Assembly: GCA_002007465.1 (NCBI GenBank)
Contig: LNAC01000137.1
Coordinates: 1,493,554-1,557,553, forward strand
Direction: 5' to 3'
Origin: Ailurus styani
Taxonomy: Eukaryota; Chordata; Mammalia; Carnivora; Ailuridae
Length of the DNA: 64,000 nt
Below are positions 22,086 through 33,697 of the stretch, piece by piece; positions within the stretch are counted from its first letter, which is position 1; every line of letters begins with the position of its first letter. A model generated the notes under the pieces. The model had not been told where the DNA came from. It worked only from the letters and a program-made list of their open reading frames with translations, and did no database searches. A program made the position numbers and the translations under genes.

Positions 22086-22640
22086 TCCCATTCTATGCTC
22101 CAGCAACTTCATTTCAGGCTACTGGTGGTTTCTGATTTCAGTCAACCAACCAAGCTGAGGCAACCATTCCCATCTGCCCACGTGGGCGCTTATTCCCGTG
22201 GCTCGGGTAATGGCACCCATGGGGACTGTTTCAGTCCGATCTATCTTTATGTCCCTCGCTTCCTGGTCTAGCACCCTCAGAAGACATCCCCACACCCATG
22301 GACAGCAAAGATAAGCGATTCTTCTAGGGAACTCATAAACACACCCCGGTTCTCTGAGACAGCCAGGAACTTAAAGCCCCAAGCCTGTCATTATCTTTTT
22401 GTAAGTTCCCTGGGTCTGTCAAGTGAGGCCAGACCATCTCACAGTGTGGCTGACAGGAGACAGGCCTCCGTGGTGGGGAGAATATGTGAAAGGTGGAGTT
22501 GGTACCACCGGACGGTCCTTGCTGCTTTCATTCGGGCACCGCTAGTCAGTGGGGCTGATTACTGCTGCGGGGGAACACAGACCCGTGTTGCCAGGCGTCC
22601 AGTTTTTTAAAGGGAATCTGGAAATCTCTTTTGTTCAATG
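22086..22640. other. Non-repetitive noncoding DNA
   Basis: No supported gene or repeat. Confidence 0.4.
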
Positions 22641-22659
22641 TTGTTTCCTTTCCTTTTAT

Positions 22660-22853
22660 TTTTTTTTTTTTTAAGATTTATTTGTATTTTAGAGAGCGAG
22701 CAAGCAGGGGGAGGGGCAGAGGGAAAGGGCGACAAGCAGACTCCCCGCTGAGCAGGGAGCCCGACTGGGGGCTCCATCCCAGACACCTGAAATCATGACC
22801 TGAGCTGAAATCAAGAGTTGAAAGCTTAACCGACGGTGTCACCCAGATGCCCC
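22660..22853 (-). mobile_element. Older Can-SINE, antisense
   Basis: Tail 'ttttttttttttaagattta', body with 'gactccccgctgagcaggga', and degraded head complement 'gtgtcacccagatgcccc'. It is more diverged than its neighbour, and both share the target 'ttgtttcctttt'. Confidence 0.93.
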
Positions 22854-22866
22854 TTGTTTCCTTTTA

Positions 22867-23072
22867 TTTTTTTTTTTAAGATTTTATTTATTTATTTGAC
22901 ACAGAGAGAGAGATCAGATCACAAGTAGGCAGAGAGGCAGGCAGAGAGGCAGGAGGAAGCAGGCTCCCTGCTGAGCAGAGAGCCCGATGCAGGCCTCCAT
23001 CCCAGGACCCTGAGATCATGACCTGAGCCGAAGGCAGAGGCTTTAACCCACTGAGCCACCCAGGCGCCCCCC
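22867..23072 (-). mobile_element. Young Can-SINE, antisense, adjacent to older copy
   Basis: A near-consensus copy whose body contains the motif 'cacaagtaggcagagaggca' and which ends at 'ccacccaggcgccccc'. 'ttgtttccttttatt' precedes it (22854 on) and 'ttgtttccttttaa' follows (23073 on). That places its insertion in the target-site duplication left by the older SINE. Confidence 0.96.
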
Positions 23073-23114
23073 TTGTTTCCTTTTAATAGCAGCCACTGCA
23101 CACTGAAGTTTGGG

Positions 23115-23300
23115 ACGAATAGTTGCTGATCTTGGGTAAGTTCATCTGCTTTTCTCCCGTATGGTGTCCTCAGCTGTCTAGTGAGTGGAAAGGAGAAGGA
23201 GAAGTACTCTCTTTAATAAGGATTTTATGATGCTTATTTGTGATAATTCACGTAAGGTCCTTAGAATGGAGTCTGGCTGGCACAGAGTAAGAAGCTTTTT
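23115..23300 (-). repeat. MIR SINE, antisense
   Basis: Shows 'tgatcttgggtaagttcatc', then 'aaggattttatgatgcttat' and 'agtctggctggcacagagta', complement of MIR. Confidence 0.7.
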
Positions 23301-23556
23301 GGGTTTTGCTGGAGGAGCACTACAGTAAGGTCCCATCTGTCCTGCCTATCTCAACTCAGAGCACAGAGCGTGCCCTCTTCCAAGGCAGGGCAGCAGAGCC
23401 CACCTAGCAGAGAACCTCCAGAAGACTCTGGAGCCCCTTGTATGAAAGTGTGGGCGGGGGGGAGCGGCAAGAGATACTGCAAGGAACTGTCTCAAACAAC
23501 ATTTGCTGAGACCTTTTCTACCAGAGGGAAAATAAAGAAATAAAGACAAAAAGCTG

Positions 23557-23605
23557 GAAGGAAGGAAAGAAGGAATGAAGGAGAAGAGAAAGAAAGAAAA
23601 AGAAA

Positions 23606-23671
<66 letters not shown>

Positions 23672-23735
23672 AAAAGAAAGAAAGAAAGGAAGGAAGGAAG
23701 AAAGAGAGGGAGGGAGACAGAGAGGGAGAAAAAGG
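23557..23735 (+). repeat. (GAAA)n/(GGAA)n purine tract
   Basis: About 180 bp with virtually no pyrimidines on the plus strand, centred on a GAAA array at about 23608-23690. The long frames on both strands here (such as the 180-codon minus-strand frame 23346-23888) are low-complexity artefacts. A mirror-repeat tract of this kind can form triplex DNA. Confidence 0.95.
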
Positions 23736-23779
23736 TAGGTGGGAAATGAGGCTTAGTAAAAAAAAAGCATAGACAACAT

Positions 23780-24135
23780 CGTAATTAATACATAGGTTGA
23801 TGTCATAAGAATTATGAGAATCATGGTACAGCGACATAAAAACTGCTAGGAAAAAGTCAGGTTGCAGATTATAATTGATGATGTGCAAGGATACTTAAGA
23901 CATATTGTGAGGCTTGAAAACCAGGCTATAAAATACTGAATGAGACTAATAGAGTGCATGTATTTACTTATATCCAAGTAGAAAAAAGACTAGAAAGAAA
24001 GCCAACAATGCATTAAAAAAATGGTAATCTCTGGGGGACAGGATTGTGATTTTTGTGCTTTGTTTTACTTATATGAACTTCCCAAATTGTCTTCAATAAA
24101 CCTGTATAAGTTGTATCTTAAGACAAAATGAGAAT
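23780..24135 (+). repeat. Old LINE-1 3' fragment
   Basis: Contains 'ggtaatctctgggggacagg', 'gtgctttgttttacttatat' and 'gtcttcaataaacctgtata', typical of an L1 3' region. It is diverged. Confidence 0.55.
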
Positions 24136-24677
24136 TATTAAAATTAATCACTAGGATTGTGAAATTGCTAGTTAGAGCCAAACCGGGAGTTTCAGAGTCT
24201 TTTTTCCAAACTTCCAGCAGGTGGCGCAATGGCGATGTCAGCCTCTGGCTGAGTTTCCCTCAAGATGAACGGAATTTCAGATGCTTTGCTGTCTGCAGGC
24301 CAGGGCAGGTTCCTGCCTGGGGTCACCATTGCGGCAGAGGGCATGCCCCCCCCCCCGGGGGGGGGTTCTTCTGTGAAGAAACAACCCAGACCCAGGGGCT
24401 GCCCACACTCAGATCCATGGCCCCAGGGTTCCATTCTTCCCACACCAGGAAGGACAACATTGTTAGAAATGCAAGGAGATGCTTTTTCTCTCCTCCCCCC
24501 ACTTACTCCCTGTGCCATAATTTAGCCTAGGGAAAAATTCAAGTTCAACTTTTTGGTGGGCATTTCTGGATTAAATTGGATTTGCAGCTCATTCAAAACC
24601 TAATGATAGGTGAAACTTTGAGCACAAGTGTGAAAAAGGGGGGGAAAAGGAGGTAATTCTGTATCCACAGCTCTGTC
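24136..24677. other. Noncoding DNA with a C/G palindrome
   Basis: No supported gene. Frames of 86-123 codons on both strands cross the homopolymer palindrome at 24346-24365 and are considered chance. Confidence 0.4.
24346..24365. repeat. C11-G9 homopolymer palindrome
   Basis: Eleven C are followed directly by nine G, a perfect 18-bp inverted repeat with no loop. It is unusual and prone to sequencing or assembly error. Confidence 0.9.
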
Positions 24678-24694
24678 TGGTCAGGGGATCTTTA

Positions 24695-24900
24695 TTTATT
24701 TTTTTTTAAGATTTTATTTATTTATTTGAAATAGAGAGAGAGAGAGATCACAAGTAGGCAGAGAGGCAGGCAGAGAGAGAGGAGGAAGCAGACTCCTTGC
24801 TGTGCAGGGAGCCCGATGTGGGGCTTGATCCCAGGACCCTGAGATCATGACCTGAGCCGAAGGCAGAGGCTTTAACCCACTGAGCCACCCAGGCGCCCCA
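24695..24900 (-). mobile_element. Can-SINE, antisense
   Basis: Near-consensus copy. A perfect 17-bp target-site duplication 'tggtcaggggatcttta' is at 24678-24694 and 24901-24917. Confidence 0.98.
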
Positions 24901-24917
24901 TGGTCAGGGGATCTTTA

Positions 24918-25751
24918 ATGAACAGCAAACTCCGTGTGCAAAAAAGATGGACATTTTGGCCACTGTCAGACGTGGGGATGGGAGGGCGAGGAACCTGACA
25001 GCCAGGCTAACCAGCCTCCAGGGAGTAAATGGGACAGAGCCTCTCCAGGCCTGGGCACACTCGGGAGGATGAATGGGGCACAGCTGGGGCACAGTCTGGA
25101 AAGGGAGCAGCTCTCAGAGGAATCACCTCCACTTCTTTTTTACTTTTGTTTTGACTCTTAAATTGTTTGCCCCTCAGAAAAGCAGTCCGAATGGAATTCA
25201 AGGTAAAAAAAACCAAAAAATCAAAAAACCACCAGAGTCTTGCAAAACGGTCTCCATTCCTCCCCGACCAGCAAACATGCACAGTCTGGAGATCAGGAAC
25301 GTTCTGGGCCCTTACTATTTCTCACAGATCTTTAATAAGCTTCTTGTGCCTTTCTAAGTGTTGCCATGGAGAAGAGGAAGAGAGGAAGGAAGGGGAGAAA
25401 GGCAGGGAGAAGAAGGATATCACTGCTCGTCTTGGCAGAAAGAAGCTACCAGGCTCCTCCTGCTTGGTCCCAGAAGTTTTCACTTACTGATTCTTATTCC
25501 TCTTCACCCTCATTGTGATCTGGATGCCTTAACAGAGAACTGGCTTGCACATGGCACTCATCTGGGTAAAGGAACCAAAGTCCTTGACCTGTGCTTGTTT
25601 TCAATCTCAGACAACGCAGGCAATCAAAAGGATCCACAGAAATGATTGGGAAGAGGGACATGGCAATAACCATGTGTGTATACAGAACTTCACCCTACAG
25701 CTGTCCATTCCTGTTCTGGCCCTTCCCCACCCCCCCATCACCCCCACTCCC
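24918..25751. other. Non-repetitive noncoding DNA
   Basis: No supported gene. Overlapping frames of around 90-107 codons have no recognisable domains. Confidence 0.4.
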
Positions 25752-25797
25752 CCTCACACACACATACACACACACGCACATATGCACACACGCACAT
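25752..25797 (+). repeat. Imperfect CA-rich repeat
   Basis: CA units interrupted by 'cacata' and 'cacgcac', after a C-rich stretch. Confidence 0.85.
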
Positions 25798-25904
25798 GGG
25801 CCTTCCCCAGGGCACGAGAATAGTGGAGATCATAGAACAACAGGAAGATGAAGATAAGTAACACGCATGAGACTATCTATACATCAGTTTCGCTTCAAAG
25901 TTAA

Positions 25905-26125
25905 GAGCTTTGGAGTCACTCAGCCTGGGCGTGAGGCCCAATACCGCCCCTTCCTATTGTGACACTTTGGACAAATTACCTCAGCCCTCTGAATCTTAGT
26001 CTCCACATCTGTTAAATGACAATAATAATGTCTACAAGGCACAATATCACAGAGGGGATCCAACAAGACCCTGCACTTGGAGTTCTTGGTGTCGTGCCTG
26101 GCGGTGAGCCGTGCTCAGTACGTGT
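25905..26125 (-). repeat. MIR SINE, antisense, near full length
   Basis: The complement of MIR is clear: 'gagctttggagtcactcagc', 'tgacactttggacaaattac' and 'atctgttaaatgacaataat', ending 'gtcgtgcctggcggtgag'. Confidence 0.85.
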
Positions 26126-28285
26126 GCGGCGTGAACTGTTTTCCAAAATCAGAGGATGAAGGGGCAGCTCGAGATTGCCAAAGTAGAGTTTGTCAATTAA
26201 AGGGAAATTTCATCAGGGGCAGTTATGGTCAGTGACAAGACTTTTTGTCACCAAAATAATTTTTAAAGGACATTCAGCATGCTTCAAACAGATCCCAACA
26301 CTTTTTTTGAGACAGGCTCTTAAAGGGACCTCTGTGGGATGAGTTAGCTGGGAGGGTCCATTGATGGTGGAACTAGCTACCAACCAGCGTGGCAGGAGCA
26401 CGGGTCAATGGGAAAGAATGCTGGCCCTATTGTTGGGAAAGGGTCCTAGAGAACCCCGGGTGCCAGGCTCCTTCTGTAGGATTTGGGGGAAATCTAGAGA
26501 ACCCAAGGAGGAACCCGGCCATCAGGAATGCAGAGGGGCACTTGGCAGGACTACTGACCAACTGCTACAGAAGGATTTCAGTATGGGAATAACCTGTGTG
26601 GACACGCCGGTGCACCCCGGCTCAGTATCAGTTCTAGGTCAAGGTATAGGGTTCAGTTTCAGTCTCACCTGAGCATTCCTTGATCTATCAGCCAGTCTGG
26701 GCAGCCCATTTATAAATATGCCTTCTTTGGCAGAAGAGATCAGTGAAAAATGTGTGAATTGATTTAGGAGAAATCTCTCCCCAGTTCTGGAAGGATAACA
26801 CAACGTCAAAATGGCACAAGGTTGCTTCCTATTCTTTTGTGGTGGGGAGAGGCTAAAATCTTCAGGATCCCACCTTCTAGCTGTCAACAGTTCAGGAGGA
26901 ATGAACAGAGAGCCCACTAATGCACAAGGGATCTTCTGATGTGGGCTTGGTGAGGCACAGGTCCATAAGAGAATATCCCATGGGCTGTGAGCTCTTGGGG
27001 TGAGGAGCACACCAGGTTGTGTGTAACCCCCAAAATACTGTGCCCGCTCAATACTCACTGTGGCCAGGCGTTTGTGTGGAGCTCAAGCTTTGGTCAGAAA
27101 GGAGTGATCATGTATCTGAGGGCAAATTTCACCAAGGTGAGGAAGATGAGGGGAAAAAACAAGAGAGTATGGAAAGGGAAGAATCTGAAGACAACCTTTG
27201 TGGTCTCGTGTGTGGGCTCCAGAAAGAGAAGGCTACAGAGTGAAGCTGGAAGAATGCTTTTCCCCCGTATTCCTTGAGAGACCATGGGAGAGTGAGGCCA
27301 TTGTCCTTTGGAACTGACGAGACTGGAAGAGGGTAAGAGAAGAGATCATTCCACAGCTGCCAAGTGGCCTAGAGTTGGCACAGGTTGGTCTCCCAACTAA
27401 CAGAAGAGTAGACCCCCAACATATGGAAGGAGCTGTGAGCACCAACAGCAGTGGGAGACATCTTCCCTTGGCAGCATTTTCAAGACTTGGCCCAGAGTTT
27501 CCCTCAGAGTTTCTGAGGAGGGAACCAGAGGGCCTGCTGCAGTGGGGCGGCCCGCCAGAGAGGTGCCCGCCACTCAGTGACGATGATCTCTGCATCTGGA
27601 GAGCATCCTGCAGTCCACAAAGCACCATCTCAACCCCAACTCTTACTCCGACTTTCTAGACAAGAAAGCAAAGACCCAGGGAGGTTAAGGGACAGAGTCA
27701 AGGTCTATCACGATGGTGCCAGGCCACACTGGGTAATCTTCAAGTGCTCTGACTCTCAACGGGAAACTCTTAGTCAGAGTGGGATGCAAGTGGGGCTCAT
27801 GGGGTGTAATACAGAAGGTGGCAAGGTCCTGAAGAAGGAGGTGGCTGGGGCACAAAAATGAAGGTGCTGGAAATGACTCTCAGGGTCCTGCAGATGCACA
27901 GTCGGCCATCTTAAATTTAGCCCCTAGACGCCTCACCCACCTCACCCATGCCCAGGCCTTCCTTAGATGACATGTCGCATTTCAGGGGTGGAGGGCTTTG
28001 CCAGAGAAGCATACTGTTGGGATTGCAAACTAGGTATGTCTAGCCCCCGCTTGCCTGTTGAGCAAGTGTAGGGCCTCACCACAGGCTACATCCTTGCGGA
28101 GAAGTTGCCTGGCATCTCAGTCTGTTTTTGCAGCTAAGAGAGGGGGAGAAAAGGAGAGGGTTGCCACCAGATAAGCCGGGCACCACAAACAAACAACAAA
28201 AAAGATTCATGTGTTCAATGGAGCTGAATTTTAATTGATACTTTCTCAAACAGTGGTTCTGAACCAACATCCCTCAGCCCCCAAA
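26126..28285. other. Mostly non-repetitive noncoding DNA
   Basis: No supported gene. A weak MIR-like tail ('cccagggaggttaagg') is at about 27676-27691. Minus-strand frames of 139 (26639-27058) and 131 codons (27233-27628) lack any recognised family or splice context. Confidence 0.4.
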
Positions 28286-28289
28286 GATG

Positions 28290-28812
28290 ATGAAGGGGGT
28301 GCGGTTTAACGCCACAATTAGCAGACAACCCCACAACAAATACAGTAAACATTAATCATATTAAATATTGAATGCAGACTTCTGTACGCTCGAAGAGCAA
28401 TGGGTTTTTTAATTTTATTTTACAGAAGACAAAGCAATGATTGTGGAAGAATTATTCCAATGTCAGTGCTGAAGGGAAATAATGTAACATTCTGGAATTT
28501 ATATAAAAATTACAGCTTTGTTGTGTTTCACACTATATATAGTGATTTAATCATTTGCAGCTGATTAATTTCAGTGAAGGAAAATGTAGCATTATGCATC
28601 CCTAATGGGGTTCCAAGGTTTGAATTCTAATCGTGAGCTGGGCACAGTTTAAGTCTAAATTAGCAATTAGCTTGGGCAAGGGACATTTAGGTTGAAATGG
28701 AGTCATCTGTTGACATGCACTGAGTCAACAAGAGAGCGGCAAAGAAAATCATCAGAAAAACGCTCACCACAGAACACTCTTCGCTGGGTTAATAATTACA
28801 ATTCCTTCCATT
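28290..28812. promoter_or_regulatory. Candidate conserved noncoding element
   Basis: A repeat-free AT-rich block dense in homeodomain cores: 'cattaatcatattaaat', 'gcagctgattaatttcag', 'aaattagcaattagcttg' and 'gggttaataattacaatt'. It also has a MEIS-like 'tgttgacatg' near 28710. This is the strongest enhancer-like texture in the window. Conservation was not tested. Confidence 0.38.
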
Positions 28813-28814
28813 AG

Positions 28815-28990
28815 CAGAATGCTGTTGCACTCTAGAAAACATTTTCTTATACATTTATCTCATTTGCTTTGGTCTTCATCTACGTCTGTGAAGTGGAGAG
28901 TTGCGCTCCTTTTATAGCAAGGAAACCGAGGCTCAGAGAAAGTAAGGTCACAGTGGGGAGGGATATGGTCTTGGGACCCAGATGTTCCAG
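28815..28990 (+). repeat. MIR SINE
   Basis: Degraded MIR with 'atttatctcatttgctttgg' and 'caaggaaaccgaggctcaga', then 'gaaagtaaggtcac'. Confidence 0.7.
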
Positions 28991-29009
28991 TTGCAAAGCA
29001 AGTACGGAT

Positions 29010-29485
29010 GGTCCTCCACTGATGATGGCTCGACTTACAATTTTTTGACTTTATGATGGTGTGAAAGGAATATGCAGTCAGTAGCAACCACCCTCGGAAT
29101 TTTGAATTTGGATCTTTTCCGGGCCAGTGATACACCCGGTGGTGGCCGCAGCTCCCAGTCGGCCACGCCCCTGGTGGGGGAGGGGGAGGGGAGAGCGGTA
29201 CACTTACGACCGTCCTGTACCCACACAACCGTTCTGCTCTTCACTTTCAGTACAGTAGTCACTAAATTTCATGAGATAGTCCACACTTGGTTATGAAAGA
29301 GGTTTTGTGTTAGAGGATTTTGGCCGACTGTCGGCTACTCTAAGTGTTCTGAGCACGTTTAAGGTGGGTTAGGCTAAGCTAGGATGTTTAGTAGGTTAGG
29401 TACTTTGCACGTATCCCCTTCAACGTATATTTTCAACTTAATGATCGGTTTAACGTAAGTGCATCATAAATCAAGGGAGAATCTC
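29010..29485. repeat. Tigger-like DNA transposon fossil
   Basis: Starts 'gatggctcgacttacaattt' and ends 'taagtgcatcataaatcaag'. The two ends are degraded inverted repeats of about 28 bp. The interior has 'ttgaatttggatcttttccg', 'cgcagctcccagtcggccac' and 'gagcacgtttaaggtgggtt', a mammalian mariner/Tigger-type element as I remember it. It is non-autonomous and has no transposase frame. Confidence 0.7.
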
Positions 29486-29577
29486 TCTGCCTCAAGATAT
29501 TTTCTGGGGAAATTTGCTCCATCTTGAGATACTCCAGAGTGAAGTGCAAAGGTCATAAGAATATTCAGAACAGTGAC

Positions 29578-29760
29578 CTGTGATGAAACTCTCACAATGT
29601 ATCTAGCACCATGCTAAGTAAGCTCTTTCTAGGTATGAGCTCTGTGAATCCTGGGACAGAGCCATGAAGCAGGTACCGTTGACAGCCCTACTTGTATAGA
29701 TGAGGCTCACGTGGGTTAGGCTACGTGTCCAGGAATCGGCTGGGATGGAGAACCTTGCTT
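29578..29760 (+). repeat. MIR SINE
   Basis: Order of blocks matches MIR: 'atctagcaccatgctaagta', 'atgaagcaggtaccgttgac' and 'cttgtatagatgaggctcac', then 'ggttaggctacgtgtcca'. Confidence 0.7.
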
Positions 29761-30384
29761 TCTGTCATAACACATAGCTCCTCTCAAAGACAGTTCTTCA
29801 GTGCCAGGCTAAGGCATCTGGGCTGTTTAGTCCACTTGAAATCTGACGTGTTTGGTTGTGAGGTACATTTTGGGGCAGGAACTAAGCATAACCTCTGTAC
29901 CAGATGTCATCACATCCATTCCCCCCTTCTGCTCTTGCTTGGGGCCAGGAAGGTAACACCAGTGGATCTGCTGAGTCTGGCCAGTGAGAGCAATGGTAGG
30001 AGAGAGAGAGGAGCGAGGCTCCTGTCAAGTGATCATACACACTGGCCTCCTCGTCTTCAGGTTTAATAGCTGCCCCCTCTCTGCCCCTTCAGCCCAGAGA
30101 ATAGTGTTCTCCCTTCTAGCAATTTCTCTACAGTCTGCCTTTGACCAATGAGTCATAAAAGACCTGCTCCAAGGTACAACCAGGCAAAGGTTGCTTTCAA
30201 GGAACTGGACAGAGAAGAGTGGAAGATAGTAAATCTTTTGATATTTTGTTTAAACACCCACAGAAAGCTGAGACCAGAATCAAGAGCTATAGCCGTGTGA
30301 CACTCTTCAAGCAAATGGAAGTGGACACGGGGTGTCCCTTTGTGCGGGCCAGCTCCTGACTCTTTGTGCTGTCCCCAGATGTCA
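29761..30384. other. Non-repetitive noncoding DNA
   Basis: No supported gene or repeat. Confidence 0.4.
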
Positions 30385-30500
30385 GGACGCTTTGGATTCA
30401 GGTGACACAAACTCAAATTAGCTCAAGCAAAAGCCAGTTTCATTAGTTCATCGACCCAAACTATGGATCTGGGCTCGGGGAAGCTGGGATCCAGGAAATC
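30385..30500 (+). repeat. Ancient interspersed repeat (same family as 19060-19955)
   Basis: 'gctttggattcaggtgacac', 'aaattagctcaagcaaaagc' and 'ctgggatccagg' follow the same order as the family at 19060. Confidence 0.5.
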
Positions 30501-30664
30501 TACCACAAGGAAGACGCTCTGTTCCACTTATTTTCTGCTTTTCCCTGACCATTGTTTTCACTGACAAATGCAGCCTTGTCCGCGATGCCATTGACATAAG
30601 CAAAGTTGTAAAACCACCAGTCGGATCGGCACTGGTGATTTGGAGTGAAATTCACCGAATTAGT

Positions 30665-31150
30665 CAGAGTCCTGGCAGGAAGCAGAATTTCTCAGGTGGT
30701 TTAAATAAAGAGATTTTTAACAAAAGGATTCTACAGAGAAGTGGACAGGGTTAAGTATAGAAATAAGAACTACCGAAGCACCCAGACTGGAAGAAGAAGA
30801 ATCTGTTATCACCATAAGGCTGAAGGGCCGAAGGGAGGAAACAGAGCCGCGGGAGCCAGGAAGAGCTACGCCATGGAAAGTCACGAGGTGGTGACTCAGG
30901 CACGAGGGACGCGGCTCCTGCCAGCGATGAGAACCGAAGCAGGGACAGGTGGGGCACCCTCACCTCTTTCCCCTCCTGCTCTTGGATGTCTTGCCAGGAA
31001 CATGCTCCACGGCCCTCACCCAACCAGAAACCCAATTACAAGTGAATTCAGGTGGTACAGGATTCCAGATCAACCTCCCAAGGTACAGAATAGGGCAGAT
31101 AAGTCGGATGGTGGAACTCAGGAAACAAAGGGAGGCTGACGTGCATGTTC
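30665..31150 (+). repeat. Probable ancient repeat, unassigned
   Basis: 'agagtcctggcaggaagcag', 'gtggacagggttaag' and 'ccaggaagagctacgcc' have the feel of a common old mammalian repeat. I cannot name it. The 132-codon frame at 30741-31139 is inside and is not called as a gene. Confidence 0.35.
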
Positions 31151-31689
31151 ATTTTGTATCCTTTTGGGGTTAGAGGGTAGGAAAAGTGAACATATGTAAG
31201 AGTGTTTTGATTTTATAAGAGAATTTCCTAAGAATTTCAACATGGATGAAATAATTGACTTTAAGCAAAAATCATCCAGAGTTGCCTAAACCATTGAGTG
31301 ATTAGTTGGTTGGCCATCAGGATATTTGCATGATTTCAGAGTATCCTCCCAAATATTACTTGTTCATTACAAAACGGAAGGTATCTTCACACTCAAGAGA
31401 TCTGCCAGGCAGCTGTTTAACCAAGCAATCCAGCATAGTGTCACCAGTAATAAGACACACGGACACGCCGTGCTTCCTCAAAGGTGCAAGGGGAGGTAGA
31501 CAACTTCACCATTGTTGTATTCTTGCAAAAAATGTTCAAGCTGTCTAGTCTGGAGAAAATGACCAGGCAAGTCCAGATCACAGAGTATTCTGCGAGGCAA
31601 CTTGCCCAGACTCTTCAAAAAGTCCATGCCCCGAACAGGAACAACCACAAAGTTAGCGATGTTTCAGAAACAGATTACTGCACGCCACT

Positions 31690-31945
31690 TGGACATAACT
31701 CACATACATAGTATTGAGCAAAAAAGGCATCCAGGCTCAAAAGAGAGTTTATAAAATGTGATTCCATTTACATAAAGTTGGAAAACAGACAAAACCTATT
31801 TGGGTAGTAGAAGTCAGGGCAGTGGTTTTCCTTGAGCATGAGTCCAGGGAGGATGCCCGAAAGAGAATTCCAGGTTGCTGATAATGTTCAGTTTCTCAAT
31901 CTTGCTTGTTACAAGGGCATAGTCACTTTGTGGAAATCTGTTGTA
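31690..31945 (+). repeat. Old LINE-1 3' fragment
   Basis: Contains 'aatgtgattccatttacata', then 'gtagaagtcagggcagtggt' and a degraded end leading to the GT repeat. Confidence 0.6.
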
Positions 31946-31956
31946 GCTAGTGCCCT

Positions 31957-32013
31957 CTGTGTGTGTGTGTGTGTGTGTGCACGTGTGCATGTGTGTGCAC
32001 GTGCATGTGTGTC
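31957..32013 (+). repeat. (GT)n imperfect microsatellite
   Basis: GT run with GCAC interruptions. Alternating purine/pyrimidine throughout. Confidence 0.93.
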
Positions 32014-33060
32014 TATTAGAGAGAGGAAGAGAAAAATAACATTAATGTGGCAAAATATTGCCAATTGATAAATCTAAGTGAAGGATATATGAGTACTTAT
32101 TATTTATTATGTTATTATTTTAACTCTTCTCTAGATTTGAAATTTTCCAAAGTAAAAACTTGGGGGAAAACAGAAATGGTTTTAAATTATTTTTTAAAAT
32201 GTTCCAGGCCACCCAAATGGCTGGCATGTTCTTTATCAGCAGGGGCCTCTGCAACACATTCGCATCAGTCACACACTTATTTAAATATATGCAAACTGCT
32301 CACCCTCAGCTAATACAAAACGGAGAACAAAAAACACAACTAGTTTGCATTCATCATGATGCCTAGACATACGCCAAATACCTCATCTGGTGCTCAAACA
32401 CAAAAATAGCAATCTTTTCCCGTGTTGAGAGAAAACCCGCTGTGCTGGGCATACTAAGCTATAGCTTGGAAACTGCAGAACCGTAGCTACGGGACTTTGA
32501 ATTCCTACATGTTATTTTAATGGTAGATGATCTTTACTATGCTCACTGAATTTAGAACCCAAATGACTTAACCGTGACATCGCTGGCAACCAACATTAGA
32601 ACCTTGTTTATCCTTTGAAACATACACTCTTGTTGGGGTAGCAGGAGGAAGAAAATTCAGAACTCCATCTTCTGATGTTTTCAGGCTCAGGCATGGAAAG
32701 AAAATCCCGAAAGAGGTCAGACAGAAGAGGAAACAAGGAGAAGGAGAAACACTGTTTTTCTGTGTCTACCTCTAATCCAAAATAGCACACTGGCCAGAGG
32801 CCAAGTGCAAAAGATCCAATGTGGAGAATGGTTACTCTAAGAAGCAATGGTTCTAACCCTCAAAGGTCATCGTTGCAAAATCCTTATGCCTCCCTCCACT
32901 CCACCCCATCTCATCCCTTTAATTGCCAAGGCTTCAGGAGGGTATGAGTGGCCAAGAGGCCACTCTGGGTCTGGGGAAGAGGCAAAATCTGCCCCTGGTG
33001 CTCCAATCTTCCAATGCTAACTCCATAGAAGCCTATTATTCAGCCCAACTGCCAGCTGTC
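32014..33060. other. Non-repetitive noncoding DNA
   Basis: No supported gene or clear repeat. Confidence 0.4.
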
Positions 33061-33064
33061 CATG

Positions 33065-33125
33065 AGCCACTCCCTGGCACATTCCTGGAACATAGTAGAT
33101 GCTCAATAAATATTTGTTGGTGAAG
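33065..33125 (+). repeat. L2/MIR-type 3' end
   Basis: 'ccctggcacattcctggaac' followed by 'atagtagatgctcaataaat' and 'atttgttgg' is the shared L2-type terminus. Confidence 0.7.
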
Positions 33126-33554
33126 TGAATGCGCTATGGAGAGAAGAGCTGCAGAAGAAGCTGAAGGAGTGTTTTTCATGGAAAACTCTATGCAACTGAG
33201 AGCGCTTTTCACTGAACTCTGCTCAGAACCCAGCTTTGGAGAGCTCGAGTGTGCCATCCGGGATGAGTAGAGATACCTTCTTGGCATGGACACAAGCTTT
33301 CTTAGCTCAAGGGACTTTGCAGGAAATTGACATCTGTGAGGGCCAGAGCAGGAAAGAAATATAATGTCTGTGAGGCAATTTACAGAAGATGTACTAATTT
33401 TTAAGTCTATATGAAATATACTGGAGGGTCCTTGACTAACTCAGCATTTGTAGGGGACTAAGGGGTGACTTCATAAGAACATAAGAGAAAGAGTCAATGA
33501 AAGTGGGGTGGCTACTATTACAAGGAGTCCACTTTTGTGCTCTAAATATCTGTA
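33126..33554. other. Non-repetitive noncoding DNA
   Basis: No supported gene or repeat. Confidence 0.4.
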
Positions 33555-33697
33555 TTAACAGTGAATTGTGTGCTAGATCCCATGCCATGTACTTTAAATA
33601 TGTTATTTTATGTAATTCTCACAGCAATCCAATCGGCTATCTTATTTTACAAAGGAAGTAACTAAGGCTTGAAGAGGTAACGTAGCTAAAGGTGAAG
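33555..33697 (+). repeat. MIR SINE
   Basis: MIR core 'ttattttatgtaattctcac' then 'agcaatccaatcggctatct' and 'aggcttgaagaggtaacgta'. Confidence 0.8.

Noticed and set aside
23346..23888. 180-codon minus-strand frame, longest in the window
   Set aside because: Its core is Phe/Leu/Ser repeats made by the (GAAA)n tract. It is low-complexity, not a protein.
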